64,000 nucleotides of DNA from Rudanella paleaurantiibacter. Its GTDB lineage: Bacteria > Bacteroidota > Bacteroidia > Cytophagales > Spirosomataceae. The stretch lies in NCBI RefSeq assembly GCF_009184635.1, contig NZ_WELI01000008.1:62001-126000 (forward strand), written 5' to 3'. Below are positions 17,897 to 27,271 of this stretch, piece after piece (within the stretch, counting starts at the first letter, position 1; each line of letters starts with the position of its first letter). Made by a program: the position numbers and the translations under genes. The notes under the pieces are model-generated. The model saw nothing but the letters and a program-made list of their open reading frames with translations. It made no database searches and was not told where the DNA came from.

Positions 17897-18618
17897 ATAT
17901 TCTTTTACTCGGCTACGGCAAAATGGGGCGCACCATTGAGCAGATTGCGCTCGAACGAGGACACCAGATTGTTGGCCGGATTGACGTGAACAACCGGCAC
18001 GAACTGGATACTCTGGCCAACGATGCCGTGGATGCCGTAATTGAGTTCAGCACGCCCGATTCAGTAGTGGGCAACCTGACGTACTGTTTTGAACGGGGTT
18101 GGCCGGTTGTGTGCGGTACCACCGGTTGGCTAAATGAGCGGCCCGCCATTGAAACGTTGTGCCGGGAAAAAAACGGTGCCTTTTTCTACGCATCGAACTA
18201 CAGTATTGGTGTAAACCTGTTCTTCCGGCTCAACAAAACGTTGGCCCAGTTTATGCACCAGTACCCGTCGTATCAGGTGTCGATGACCGAAATCCACCAC
18301 ACCGAAAAGAAAGACTCACCCAGCGGCACAGCCATTACGCTCGCTGAAGGGATTATGGCTAATTTGCCCGGTAAAACGCGTTGGCAGGAGCAGGCCGAAG
18401 GTGTGGCCGAGGCCGACGAAGCGGTCATGATCGAGTCGATCCGGGAAGGGAAAGTGCCCGGTACGCACACGGTTCGGTATGAGTCGGAGGTAGACCGGAT
18501 CGAGATCAGCCACGTGGCGCACAGTCGGCAGGGGTTTGCCCTTGGGGCCGTGGTTGCCGCTGAGTGGGTTGCGGGTCGGCAGGGTATATTTGGTATGGAT
18601 GATTTATTAGGAATGTAG
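17893..18618 (+). CDS. dapB: 4-hydroxy-tetrahydrodipicolinate reductase
   Basis: A 241-residue DapB, which reduces hydroxy-tetrahydrodipicolinate with NAD(P)H in lysine and diaminopimelate synthesis (cytoplasm). The nucleotide-binding N-terminus is LLLGYGKMGRTIEQIA. The signature EIHHTEKKDSPSGTAITLAE (about residue 132) holds the catalytic His-His and Lys. It starts inside the stop of the DUF5683 gene (ATGA overlap), so the two are co-translated. Length is a little shorter than the E. coli enzyme (273), as usual in Bacteroidota. Confidence 0.97.
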   Translation: MNILLLGYGKMGRTIEQIALERGHQIVGRIDVNNRHELDTLANDAVDAVIEFSTPDSVVGNLTYCFERGWPVVCGTTGWLNERPAIETLCREKNGAFFYASNYSIGVNLFFRLNKTLAQFMHQYPSYQVSMTEIHHTEKKDSPSGTAITLAEGIMANLPGKTRWQEQAEGVAEADEAVMIESIREGKVPGTHTVRYESEVDRIEISHVAHSRQGFALGAVVAAEWVAGRQGIFGMDDLLGM

Positions 18619-18622
18619 TACT

Positions 18623-18690
18623 CAGTAAGCAATGGCAGTAGGCAGGCGCGAAAGCTAAACTGCTCACTGCTACTGCCAACTGCTCACTTT
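18623..18690. repeat. Intergenic 7-bp-period repeat, dapB-lepB gap
   Basis: The 79-base gap holds a left part CAGTAAGCAATGGCAGTAGG and a right part with heptads CTGCTCA, CTGCTAC, TGCCAAC, TGCTCAC (18660-18687). The two parts are roughly complementary. Confidence 0.55.
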
Positions 18691-18697
18691 TTTTATT

Positions 18698-19858
18698 ATG
18701 GCAATAACGGAGCAAAAACCAGTCTCGAAACAAAAGCCTAAAAAGTCGCCCCTTCGCGAGTGGTTCGACTCAATTCTGTTCGCCGTTGTGGCAGCTACAC
18801 TGATCCGGTGGTTGTTCATGGAGGCTTTTACCATCCCGACGCCCTCCATGGAAAACAGCTTGCTGGTGGGCGATTTTCTGTTTGTGAGCAAACTGCATTA
18901 CGGTACGCGCACTCCGCGCACGCCTTTGCAGGTGCCGCTGACGCACCAGAAAATATGGGGCACCGAAATCCCGTCGTACAGCACAGCACTCCAGTTACCA
19001 TCGTTCCGGTTGCCGGGCTTCACGAGTGTAAAAAATGGCGATGTAGTGGTGTTTAATTACCCCATTGAAGATCAGTACCCACCTGATTTGCGCACCAACT
19101 ATATCAAACGCTGTATTGGTATTCCGGGCGACGTAGTCGAGCTGCGGAGTCAGGAGGTATTCATCAATGGAAAGCCAATGCCGACTCCGCCTGGGGTTCA
19201 GCATGAGTATATCGTATTTACCGCTGATCAAAGTTGGGAAGATAAATATTTTCGAAAGTTTGGTGTCGTTAATGATTATCGAGATCCTGACCCAAATAAT
19301 CACACGTTAAATTGGCAACCCTGGCAGCAGTTCAACGACTCTACTAAGCAAAATGAGCTTATTGGTTATAAGGTTATTACTACTAAAGAAACTGCCGAGA
19401 AGTTTAAAACGGTTGAAGGCGTTAAGGCCGTTACATTACTTGTCGATCAACCGGGAACGGGCTTTGGGGTATACGGTGGTGAGCAAACCAAATGGAACCG
19501 GGACTTCTTCGGGCCGTTGCAGGTTCCCCAAAAAGGGCAGACTATTCAGCTCACCCCACAGACCATTGCGTTCTATGGGCCGGTGATTCAGCGGTACGAA
19601 GACAACGGCAAAGTGGAGGTGACGGCCAACAGCGTTACGATTGACGGGAAGGCGATCTCCTCGTACACGTTCAAGCAGGATTACTATTTCATGATGGGCG
19701 ACAACCGGCATAACTCCCTCGATTCGCGGTTTTGGGGCTTTGTTCCCGAAGACCACATTGTGGGTAAGGCCGTATTTGTCTGGATGTCAATTGACCCGAA
19801 TCCAGAGTCGTTCTGGCAGAAAATCCGCTGGAGCCGCCTGTTTAGCATTATTCAGTAG
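18698..19858 (+). CDS. lepB: Signal peptidase I
   Basis: A 386-residue S26A signal peptidase that cleaves Sec and Tat leader peptides at the outer face of the inner membrane. A single N-terminal transmembrane helix ([17 protein letters not shown]) precedes the catalytic serine in [20 protein letters not shown] (about residue 50). The catalytic lysine is in [16 protein letters not shown] (about 135). Box E is [18 protein letters not shown] (near the end). It is longer than the E. coli enzyme because of a roughly 100-residue insert between boxes D and E, common in Bacteroidota. Confidence 0.96.
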   Translation: MAITEQKPVSKQKPKKSPLREWFDSILFAVVAATLIRWLFMEAFTIPTPSMENSLLVGDFLFVSKLHYGTRTPRTPLQVPLTHQKIWGTEIPSYSTALQLPSFRLPGFTSVKNGDVVVFNYPIEDQYPPDLRTNYIKRCIGIPGDVVELRSQEVFINGKPMPTPPGVQHEYIVFTADQSWEDKYFRKFGVVNDYRDPDPNNHTLNWQPWQQFNDSTKQNELIGYKVITTKETAEKFKTVEGVKAVTLLVDQPGTGFGVYGGEQTKWNRDFFGPLQVPQKGQTIQLTPQTIAFYGPVIQRYEDNGKVEVTANSVTIDGKAISSYTFKQDYYFMMGDNRHNSLDSRFWGFVPEDHIVGKAVFVWMSIDPNPESFWQKIRWSRLFSIIQ

Positions 19859-19946
19859 AGACGCAAAATCTTGCGTCTCACTTGCGTCAGCAATGTTTCT
19901 GCGGTGGCAAAACCATCCGGCGGTGAGACGCAAAATCTTGCGTCTC
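19858..19946. repeat. Two copies of a 22-bp perfect palindrome
   Basis: The palindrome with halves GAGACGCAAAA and TCTTGCGTCTC occurs at 19858-19879 and again at 19925-19946; the first copy overlaps the last base of the lepB stop codon. The pair may act as a bidirectional terminator between lepB and ung. I remember the same sequence type as a dispersed repeat in other genomes. Confidence 0.75.
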
Positions 19947-19956
19947 TACAAATCCC

Positions 19957-20622
19957 TCACCATTCAATCGGTGCCAATCCTTTGCTGGTCAGATACTCGT
20001 TTGCCTGGCTAAAGTGTTTGTTGCCAAACCAGCCACCCCACTGGGCGGCCATGGGTGAGGGGTGTTTACTGGTCAAGACAAGGTGTTTTTGGGCGTCGAT
20101 TACGGCGCCTTTTTTTTGCGCATAGGCCCCCCAAAGCAGAAAAACAACGTGCTCTTTCTCGTCGGAAATCAGTTTGATGACCGCATCGGTAAAGGTTTCC
20201 CAGCCTTTACCCTGATGCGAGCCCGCTTGCCCGGCCCGTACGGTCAGGGTAGCGTTGAGCAGCATAACACCCTGCTCGGCCCAGCGTTCGAGGTTGCCCG
20301 ATTTCGGAATAGGTTTACCCAGATCGTCCTGTAATTCCTTAAAAATATTGATCAGTGAGGGTGGCTTGGTAATACCATCGGCCACCGAAAATGCCAGCCC
20401 GTTGGCCTGCCCCTCACCATGATAGGGGTCTTGCCCCAGAATTACCACCCGGGTGTCGTCGAAACTGCATTTATCAAACGCGTTGAAAATGAGTTTGCCC
20501 GGCGGATACACACGCTGTGTGCTGTACTCATCGCGGACAAACTGGGCTAACTTAACAAAATAGGGTTGATCAAATTCGGCCTGTAGCCGTTTCTGCCACG
20601 ATTCGGCAATGACAACTTTCAT
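19957..20622 (-). CDS. ung: Uracil-DNA glycosylase, family 1
   Basis: A 221-residue family 1 UDG that removes uracil from DNA. The water-activating loop is GQDPYHGEGQANGLAFSV (about residue 62, catalytic Asp), the uracil-binding strand is VVFLLWGAYAQKKG with the family's usual Asn region nearby, and the minor-groove loop is KHPSPMAAQWGGWFG (about 185, HPSP with Met in place of Leu). The length is standard. It is convergent with lepB. Confidence 0.96.
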   Translation of the reverse strand: MKVVIAESWQKRLQAEFDQPYFVKLAQFVRDEYSTQRVYPPGKLIFNAFDKCSFDDTRVVILGQDPYHGEGQANGLAFSVADGITKPPSLINIFKELQDDLGKPIPKSGNLERWAEQGVMLLNATLTVRAGQAGSHQGKGWETFTDAVIKLISDEKEHVVFLLWGAYAQKKGAVIDAQKHLVLTSKHPSPMAAQWGGWFGNKHFSQANEYLTSKGLAPIEW

Positions 20623-20796
20623 GCGGATTGTGCGTTATGAGGGCAATGATAGAGGCTAATTACCCGGGCGCGACACCCAATGCGTGACGTATATAGGTCG
20701 CCAGAGTGAAGGCAAAAAAAATAGGTAGAGCCACTTGCTAAAGTAAACTTAACAACCTAATTTTCGTTCTAAGGTTGTCAAAATGAGCCTAAAATT

Positions 20797-21183
20797 ATGA
20801 TTTCGGCAGTAACGGAAGGTATCAGGGTGAGTGTGAAAACCGAGTATCAGTCGGACTACTCCAGCCCCTTACAGGCGCACTACGTTTTCACGTACCGAAT
20901 CACGATTGAGAATGCCAGCGATTACACCGTACATCTGCTTCGGCGTCGCTGGACCATTTACGATTCCAACGGCACCATTCGCGAGGTAGAAGGCGAAGGG
21001 GTGGTGGGTCAGCAACCTGTGCTTGAGCCGGGCGAGGTGCACGAATATGTGTCGGGCTGTAATCTGCGCTCCAGCATGGGCAAAATGGTTGGTTCGTACC
21101 TGATTGAGCGTGTTATTGACGGCAAGCGCCTTCACATTACCATCCCGGAATTCACCATGGTGGTTCCGTTCAGATTAAATTAA
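20797..21183 (+). CDS. apaG: ApaG family protein
   Basis: A 128-residue ApaG (DUF525) protein, a small fibronectin-like beta sandwich. Typical segments: ISAVTEGIRVSVKTEYQSDY at the start, YVFTYRITIENASDYTVHLL, RRWTIYDSNGTIREVEGEGV, VGQQPVLEPGEVHEYVSG. The family has been linked to cobalt and magnesium resistance and to Ap4A metabolism, but no single role is agreed. It is followed one base later by the methyltransferase gene, so the two probably form an operon. Confidence 0.95.
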   Translation: MISAVTEGIRVSVKTEYQSDYSSPLQAHYVFTYRITIENASDYTVHLLRRRWTIYDSNGTIREVEGEGVVGQQPVLEPGEVHEYVSGCNLRSSMGKMVGSYLIERVIDGKRLHITIPEFTMVVPFRLN

Positions 21184-21184
21184 G

Positions 21185-21955
21185 TTGATTCAAGCGTACC
21201 TCCGTTATTGGCTCGCGGCCCGCGACGAGCACTCTCTCCATTCGCCCTTTTTGTACGATCTGTACACGCGTACTATTCGTGTTGATGACCGAAACGCCCC
21301 TGCTTACGCACCCATTGCGCAGGTGAGGGAGCACCTTTGCTCGAACTCATCCCAGATCCACGTTACCGATTTCGGTACCGGGGCGGGGCAGTATCATCGG
21401 TCGATAGGCTCCATTGCCCGCAAATCGCTCAAGGCCGACAAATATGGCCGCTTGCTGTACCGGCTTACCCAACGGTTTCAGACCCGTACTGTGCTCGATT
21501 TTGGCACCTCGCTGGGCGTTACTACGGCGTATCTGGCCAAAGGGACTGAGGGTATGGGCGGGCAGGTTGTCACGTTTGAAGGCTGCCCCGAAACGGCTGC
21601 TCTGGCGGGCCAAACCTTTGCGCAATTGGGGTGTACCAATGTGCGGCAGGTAGTAGGTAACCTTGATCAGACGCTGGCACCCGCTTTGGCTCAGTTACCA
21701 CCGGTTGATCTGGTTTTTTTTGATGCGAATCACCGATATACGCCTACTATTCAGTATTTTACGGCTTGCTTAGAACGGATTCATAACGACTCGGTGTTTG
21801 TGTTCGATGATATTCACTGGTCGGCCGAGATGGAGCAGGCCTGGCAAACGATTCAGGAGCATCCGGCCGTGACGGTATCGGTCGATTTGTTTGCCCTCGG
21901 TCTGGTTTTTTTCCGGCGCGAACAACCTCGGCAGCATTTCGTTCTTCGATTGTAA
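21185..21955 (+). CDS. Class I SAM-dependent methyltransferase (O-methyltransferase-like)
   Basis: A 256-residue Rossmann-type methyltransferase. Motif I is VLDFGTSLGVTTAYLA (about residue 104), the acidic end of strand 2 is VTFEGCPETAALA and motif IV is PVDLVFFDANHRY, with FVFDDIHWS further on. The N-terminal segment YLRYWLAARDEHSLHSPFLY is typical of a Bacteroidota subgroup. Substrate is not known. The only start consistent with the conserved N-terminus is TTG 21185, one base after the apaG stop codon. Confidence 0.85.
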   Translation: MIQAYLRYWLAARDEHSLHSPFLYDLYTRTIRVDDRNAPAYAPIAQVREHLCSNSSQIHVTDFGTGAGQYHRSIGSIARKSLKADKYGRLLYRLTQRFQTRTVLDFGTSLGVTTAYLAKGTEGMGGQVVTFEGCPETAALAGQTFAQLGCTNVRQVVGNLDQTLAPALAQLPPVDLVFFDANHRYTPTIQYFTACLERIHNDSVFVFDDIHWSAEMEQAWQTIQEHPAVTVSVDLFALGLVFFRREQPRQHFVLRL

Positions 21956-21995
21956 GAAGCATATTGAACAACTACGGTCTGACAGACTAAATACC

Positions 21996-22023
21996 GAACT
22001 GTAAACTCTAAACCGTAAACTTT
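21996..22023. repeat. Intergenic 7-bp-period repeat
   Basis: Four heptads GAACTGT, AAACTCT, AAACCGT, AAACTTT lie directly before the gene at 22036. They share the motif family of the parA-parB repeat. Confidence 0.6.
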
Positions 22024-22035
22024 TAACTATACCCT

Positions 22036-23388
22036 ATGCGCCCTGTTTTGTTTACGGCGTTGGCCGCTAGTGCGTTATTAATCAATGCCTGTCAGACAGG
22101 TAAAGAAGCTGGCGAGACGGCATCGGCCGAGAAGTCGAGCTTTACCCTCTTGCAGGAGCGGATTCTGACGCCTACCTGCGCTACGGCCGGGTGCCACGCG
22201 TCGGACAAAGACCCCTCGTTTGCGCAGCATGGTTTGGTGCTCTCGGCGGCTGTGGCCTACACCAATCTGGTGAATGTACAGCCCCGAAACAGTGCGGCCA
22301 AAACCGATGGTTTGATGCGGGTGAAGCCTTTTACGTCTGCGCAAAGCCTGCTCTTTCATAAATTTGACCCTAACCCGGCGCATCATGGCGGCAAGCAGTA
22401 CGGTAGCCTGATGCCCCTTGGTATGGACCCCCTGAGTGTGGGTCAGGTTGAGTTTGTCCGGCGTTGGATTGAAGCCGGTGCCCCCCGCCAGGGGAGTGTG
22501 GTAGATGCCAGCCTGCTCGATGACAAAACACCTAGCGTAACCTACGCTCCGTTTGAGGTGTTGCCTAAACCAGCCGTTGAGCAGGGTTTCCAGATGAACC
22601 TGCCCCAGTTTTCGGTGGCCCCTAATTTTGAACGGGAACTGTTTATGCGACGGTCGGTGGGCAATGCTACCGATGTCTATGTTAACCGGATTCAGGTTAA
22701 AATGCGGCCCAACAGCCACCATTTTGTGGCTTACGGCTTCAAAGACCAGGCGCTCGTGCCTCCTATGGACCAAGTCCGTGACCTGCGTAATCCCGATGGG
22801 TCGGCTAACCTGCTCACGTATCTATCCATGCAGAACCACATTTTTGTGGCAGGTACACAAACGCCGACCTACGACTACACGTTCCCGGCTGGTTCGGCAC
22901 TACTGATTCCGGCCAATACCTCACTCGACCTGAATTCGCACTATGTAAATAAGACGGGAGCACCCCTGCCCGGCGAGGTGTCGATGAACCTCTACACTGT
23001 TGATAAAGCGAAGGTGGTTAACGTGGTGAAAACGCTGAACGAAGCCAACACCAATTTTTCATTGCCAGCCGGTCAGCGCCGAACCATCACTAAAGATTTT
23101 ATCTATACCAAACCCCGCATGATTCTGGCACTTACGTCGCACACGCACAAGCTTGGCGAAAAGTTTGTGATCAAAATTAAAGGTGGGGCTCGTAACGGGG
23201 AAGTAATTTACACCAACACGGATTGGGAGCATCCCCAAATTGTAACCTTCACGACGCCCATTGCCCTCAAAGCGGGCGAGGGTCTTACCTCTGAGGTGAC
23301 CTATTTCAACAATACTAACCGAACCGTTGGCTTTGGCCTCACCAGCGAAGACGAGATGAATATTATTTTCGGCTATTATTTTGAATAG
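22036..23388 (+). CDS. Lipoprotein with cytochrome-like motif and copper monooxygenase-like domains
   Basis: A 450-residue predicted lipoprotein (leader ending ALLINAC). Residues about 40-155 resemble the cytochrome-like modules of periplasmic oxidases, but the motif is CATAGCH (Cx4CH, not Cx2CH), then SLMPLGMDPLSVGQVEFVRR. The rest resembles the two beta domains of type II copper ascorbate-dependent monooxygenases: paired histidines NSHHFVAYGF, then LNSHYVNKTG and LTSHTHKLGEKF with HTH. Copper ligands appear to be present by position. A role as a copper oxidoreductase or metal-binding lipoprotein is inference. It stands alone with a strong terminator after it. Confidence 0.7.
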   Translation: MRPVLFTALAASALLINACQTGKEAGETASAEKSSFTLLQERILTPTCATAGCHASDKDPSFAQHGLVLSAAVAYTNLVNVQPRNSAAKTDGLMRVKPFTSAQSLLFHKFDPNPAHHGGKQYGSLMPLGMDPLSVGQVEFVRRWIEAGAPRQGSVVDASLLDDKTPSVTYAPFEVLPKPAVEQGFQMNLPQFSVAPNFERELFMRRSVGNATDVYVNRIQVKMRPNSHHFVAYGFKDQALVPPMDQVRDLRNPDGSANLLTYLSMQNHIFVAGTQTPTYDYTFPAGSALLIPANTSLDLNSHYVNKTGAPLPGEVSMNLYTVDKAKVVNVVKTLNEANTNFSLPAGQRRTITKDFIYTKPRMILALTSHTHKLGEKFVIKIKGGARNGEVIYTNTDWEHPQIVTFTTPIALKAGEGLTSEVTYFNNTNRTVGFGLTSEDEMNIIFGYYFE

Positions 23389-23410
23389 CCGACTGATCGA
23401 TGTGATTACA

Positions 23411-23448
23411 GCAAAAAGGCCATTCCCGCAAGGGAATGGCCTTTTTGC
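23411..23448. terminator. Bidirectional terminator
   Basis: A perfect 17-bp stem (GCAAAAAGGCCATTCCC and complement) closed by a GCAA loop, ending in a run of five T. It lies between the convergent lipoprotein and helicase genes. Confidence 0.85.
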
Positions 23449-23465
23449 TATTGACACTGTTCAGA

Positions 23466-25595
23466 TTACCGGGCGACTTCAACGCCTACCCGACGACCTT
23501 TGATAGAGTTACCGTCCATGATTTCAACAACCCGGTTAGCCATGTCGCTCGGTACATCGACAAACGTGTGCTTGTCGAAAATATCGATGTGGCCAATGCT
23601 ACCACCCGGAATGTTGGCTTCGCCGGCAATAGCCCCGACAATGTCGCCCGGCCGCACGTAATCGCGCCGACCAATGCTCACAAACAGGCGGGTCATGTTG
23701 GCATCGCGCTCGCGGGGTGGGCGGGCGTTATCTTTCTCAAAATAGCCCCGGCGGCCACCGCCATCACGTGGACCAAAGCTACCTTCGTTGCGGTCGCCAA
23801 AGCGGCTTCCGCCCCTGTCGTTACGGTCGCCGAAACGGCTGCTACCCCGGTCGTTGCGGTCGCCAAAGCGGCTGTTACCCCGGTCATTGCGATCACCGCC
23901 AAACCGGTCGTTCCGGTCGAAACGGCCACCTCCTTCACGACGGTCACCGAAGCGGTCATCAGCCCGGCCCCGGTCGCGCCGTTCGCGACGGTCGTCTTCC
24001 AGACCCAGGTTCTGATCCGAAAACTCATTTTTCACGATACCCATGCTGCGTTTCACCAGAGCGGCTACCACTTGCTCAGTCGAAAGACCGGCGTGGTGCA
24101 GTTGGGTCAGAATATCGCTGTACAGGTGCAGGTCCTCGCTTGAGGTGATCGACTCGCGCAGTTGCTCAATAAAACGGGCTTTGCGGAGACCAACGATGTC
24201 TTCAAACGAAGGAATAACGCCTTTTTCAACCCGAACTTTCGTATAGTTCTGGATCTCGCGGAAGCGGTATTTTTCATCGCGGCTCACAAACGAGAACGCC
24301 CGGCCCGACTTACCCGCCCGGCCCGTACGGCCAATCCGGTGTACGTAATATTCTTCGTCAAGCGGAATATCGAAGTTGATTACCGCGTCTACATCGTCTA
24401 CGTCGATACCACGGGCAGCCACGTCGGTAGCCACCAGGATATTAGTCGTACCCGACCGGAACTTCGACATCACGTTGTTCCGCTGGGCCTGCCGCAGGTC
24501 GCCGTGCAGGCCCTCGGCCATGTAGCCGCGTACCTGAAGGTCTTCCACAATTTCGTCGACCTTACGCTTCGTGTTGGCAAATACCAGCAACAATTTCAGG
24601 TCGTACGTATCAATCAAACGGCACATTACCTCCACCTTCGCTTTGGGTTTTACTTCGAAGTAAACCTGCTCAATGTTGGTGTTGGTCAGCTCTTTCTTGA
24701 TCACCTTCACCAGAATCGGGTCCTGCTGGAACCGCTGCGTGATGGTCATGATTGGCTTCGACATGGTAGCCGAGAACAGCACGGTCTGGCGCTCTTCGGG
24801 CATGTCTTCCAGAATGCTTTCGATGTCTTCGCGGAAGCCCATATCGAGCATCTCATCGGCCTCATCGAGAATCATCATCTTCACATTGTCGAGCTTCAGG
24901 GTGTTCCGCTCCATGTGGTCCATCACGCGGCCGGGCGTCCCGATTACCACATGAACCCCACTCTTGAGGGAACGAATCTGCCGCTCAATAGAGTCGCCAC
25001 CGTAAATGGCTTCGACCTTAACCCCACGCTTGTGCTTTGAGAGTTTCCGCATTTCGTCGGCTACCTGAAGCGCCAATTCGCGGGTTGGGCACAGAATGAG
25101 CACCTGTACGTGACGCTCGCTTGGGTCCACAATTTCGAGTGCCGGAATACCGAACGCGGCTGTTTTACCCGTACCGGTTTGGGCTTGTCCGATCACATCG
25201 CGACCGGTCATGATAGCCGGAATGGCTTCGGCCTGAATGGGCGAAGGCGAGGTGAATCCCATGTCGGTCACGGCCCGAAGCACTTCTTCAGAGAGGTTCA
25301 GCTGGGCAAACGTCCGCTGCTTGGGGTCAACCAGCAGGCTTTCGAGCGTTACCGGAGCCGCACCGTCGGCAGCTACCGGTTGCACCGTTACGGTTTCAAC
25401 AAGTACCTCGGCTTCTTCAGCCACCGGTTGCGTTTCAACGGCGGCCTCGACCACGGGTGCTACGTCAACGGAAGGGGTTTCGTCAACCGTTGCTTCGGCG
25501 TTAACCGCTTTTTTTGATTTGGTTTTTTTAGGAGCGGCCTTTACGGGCGCGTCCTCCTGCGGAGTTTGGAACTCCTCATTTTGATTCACTTCCAT
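23466..25595 (-). CDS. deaD: DEAD-box ATP-dependent RNA helicase (DeaD/CsdA type)
   Basis: A 709-residue RNA helicase. An Ala/Val/Glu/Pro-rich leader (1-90) precedes the Q motif FTSPSPIQAEAIPAIM. Walker A is AQTGTGKTAAF, then PTRELALQ, DEAD, SAT and the C-terminal motifs VATDVAARGID and HRIGRTGRAG. After about residue 540 comes an Arg/Gly/Asp-rich tail with tandem RFGDRNDRG units, then a DbpA-type RNA-binding domain (MTRLFVSIGRRDYVRPGDIVG). Such helicases act in ribosome assembly and cold-shock RNA remodelling. The 450-base upstream gap may hold a regulated leader. Confidence 0.95.
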   Translation of the reverse strand: MEVNQNEEFQTPQEDAPVKAAPKKTKSKKAVNAEATVDETPSVDVAPVVEAAVETQPVAEEAEVLVETVTVQPVAADGAAPVTLESLLVDPKQRTFAQLNLSEEVLRAVTDMGFTSPSPIQAEAIPAIMTGRDVIGQAQTGTGKTAAFGIPALEIVDPSERHVQVLILCPTRELALQVADEMRKLSKHKRGVKVEAIYGGDSIERQIRSLKSGVHVVIGTPGRVMDHMERNTLKLDNVKMMILDEADEMLDMGFREDIESILEDMPEERQTVLFSATMSKPIMTITQRFQQDPILVKVIKKELTNTNIEQVYFEVKPKAKVEVMCRLIDTYDLKLLLVFANTKRKVDEIVEDLQVRGYMAEGLHGDLRQAQRNNVMSKFRSGTTNILVATDVAARGIDVDDVDAVINFDIPLDEEYYVHRIGRTGRAGKSGRAFSFVSRDEKYRFREIQNYTKVRVEKGVIPSFEDIVGLRKARFIEQLRESITSSEDLHLYSDILTQLHHAGLSTEQVVAALVKRSMGIVKNEFSDQNLGLEDDRRERRDRGRADDRFGDRREGGGRFDRNDRFGGDRNDRGNSRFGDRNDRGSSRFGDRNDRGGSRFGDRNEGSFGPRDGGGRRGYFEKDNARPPRERDANMTRLFVSIGRRDYVRPGDIVGAIAGEANIPGGSIGHIDIFDKHTFVDVPSDMANRVVEIMDGNSIKGRRVGVEVAR
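23775..23935 (-). repeat. Tandem repeats encoding RGG/RFGDRNDRG units in deaD
   Basis: Units of about 30 bases coding SRFGDRNDRG are repeated four to five times in the tail of the helicase gene. They cause long open frames in the other frames, which are not genes. Confidence 0.75.
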
Positions 25596-25949
25596 GAATA
25601 ATAACTGAATAAGGATGAATTATCATCCAAGCGAAGTGAGTGCCGGTAGTCGGCGTGCTATGCGAGATTAAACTTTAGAAACCGCCCGTGCGGTTGCCCT
25701 ACTTACCCTGACCAGTCCCAAAGACGACCCAACGCTCCGATATACGGAAGCCAGCAGACAACAAAGACGAACGATTAGCCCACGCGCAAACGAATCCACA
25801 CCGGTTGCTTCTATCCAAGAAGCGTCCACACAGAAGACCCACCATTAAACACCCGGAGAGCTCTGTCAGACCTACCTACGCGATGATAAAAAAGGAGAGA
25901 CAAAGCAATGCGACGAGTGTCGCTTGAAAACTTGCGTAAAAGTAAGAAA
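25596..25949. other. Gene-free stretch upstream of deaD
   Basis: About 350 bases without a gene. It could be a long 5-prime leader of the helicase mRNA, as is known for cold-shock genes. I see no defined riboswitch fold and no clear TAnnTTTG box on the minus strand. Confidence 0.4.
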
Positions 25950-25980
25950 AATAGGGCTAAATAAAAAATTTAGCCCTATT
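25950..25980 (-). terminator. Terminator after the NYN-cold-shock gene
   Basis: A perfect 13-bp AT-rich stem (AATAGGGCTAAAT and complement) with loop AAAAA, flanked by T-rich sequence in the minus orientation. It lies 75 bases after the stop of the 26056 gene. Confidence 0.7.
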
Positions 25981-26055
25981 AAATTTGTATTATTCTAAGT
26001 GGAGGCCTGCTCAGGGATGCCCGGCTGACCTCTTCTGAACTGCGCTGAGATTACC

Positions 26056-27057
26056 CTACGGGGCCAGCAGGTGTACTTCCACGGCAATATCTTTCCCTTC
26101 GTCGTTTTTCCCAATTTTAAACGAAACCTCGTCGTCAACTTGTAATTCGTTGAAGTCGGCACCAACCAGACTCGTGTAGTGGAAGAACAGGTTGTTAGGT
26201 GGGTAATTGATAAACCCATACCCTGATTTCAGACTCCGAATCGTGCTGATCTTGAGTTCTTCGCCATTGTCCAGATCAACCGTGTTATAATTAGGCTCGT
26301 CCTGGTAGGTATTGTGATTAGTGGCGTTCCCATTGTTGGCAACGGGTCCGTTACCGTACGTGGGTGCATTGCCCGATGAAAAGTTCATGCGGGTTTGCTG
26401 TTGCTTCACAAACAAATTCTGCACAATCGGGTCGTTTTTGCGAATCCGGTTGTCAATTTCCTGGTGCATCGAGATCGGGTACGATACCTCTTCGAGCAAA
26501 TCCTGCGAGGTCCGGGTCACGATGCGCTCACCTTCGTCGTTGAGGAATTCGAAATCCCAGCTGAGTACCATCACGCGTGATCCGAGGGTGTTCAGTTTCC
26601 GCACCAGCGGCACATAGTCACCATCGGCCGAAATCAGCACAACCACGTCGAATGATTTGTGCAGGGCCAACTCGTACGCTTCGAGGGCCAGCCACACGTC
26701 GATTCCTTTTTCCTGCCGGTATCCCTGATAGGTTTTTACGGGCAGATAGTGCGTAACCACCCCTTCCGACATAAGGATATCGTCGAACAGGCGATCATAA
26801 AACAGTTGATTGCCCCGCTGATGGGCCTCGTGGGCATTGAGCCGCCCCCGAAAGTAATGTGCATCAACAATTTGACATAGCCGAACATCGGTATCTTCTT
26901 CCTCGGCTACCTGCCGCCGGATAAACTCATGAATACCTGAAATGCTGATACGGCTACGACGTTCGTGAGAATAATTGTAATAGTTGCTTACGTGTAGGAA
27001 ATAATTACCGTCGTAAAACACGCCAATACGTGTCAACTTGCTACGATTGTCTGACAT
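26056..27057 (-). CDS. NYN domain RNase-like protein fused to a cold-shock domain
   Basis: A 333-residue fusion. Residues about 8-190 are a NYN/LabA-like (PIN-fold) domain: IGVFYDGNYFLHVSNYYNY, then ISADGDYVPLVRKLNTLGSR with the acidic residues expected for a metal-dependent nuclease. A low-complexity Asn-rich linker (about 215-265) leads to a C-terminal cold-shock-like OB domain (ISTIRSLKSGYGFINYPPNN ... FFHYTSLVG ... VDDEVSFKIG), where the RNP1-like segment KSGYGFINY binds nucleic acid. It probably cleaves or binds RNA. Neighbouring deaD suggests an RNA-metabolism pair, but they have separate transcripts. Confidence 0.85.
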   Translation of the reverse strand: MSDNRSKLTRIGVFYDGNYFLHVSNYYNYSHERRSRISISGIHEFIRRQVAEEEDTDVRLCQIVDAHYFRGRLNAHEAHQRGNQLFYDRLFDDILMSEGVVTHYLPVKTYQGYRQEKGIDVWLALEAYELALHKSFDVVVLISADGDYVPLVRKLNTLGSRVMVLSWDFEFLNDEGERIVTRTSQDLLEEVSYPISMHQEIDNRIRKNDPIVQNLFVKQQQTRMNFSSGNAPTYGNGPVANNGNATNHNTYQDEPNYNTVDLDNGEELKISTIRSLKSGYGFINYPPNNLFFHYTSLVGADFNELQVDDEVSFKIGKNDEGKDIAVEVHLLAP

Positions 27058-27271
27058 TTTGTTACTAATTGAAAATGTTAATCTATGCTTAGTTTACTTT
27101 AATACGTACAAATTCGATGTTGGATAGAGGAAGGAATTAGGTTAAGTATAAACGGAAATGGTGCTTAGGTGTAATTGCGTCTTGTTGTTCTGTATAACGT
27201 ACTACAAAGATAGATTATGCGGTTGATAATCGCGTAGTTTCAGGAGTTCGAAGCCCCGAAAAGCTTTTGTT

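Noticed and set aside
23436-24143. Plus-strand frames across the deaD tail
   Set aside because: Created by tandem repeats on the opposite strand; low complexity.
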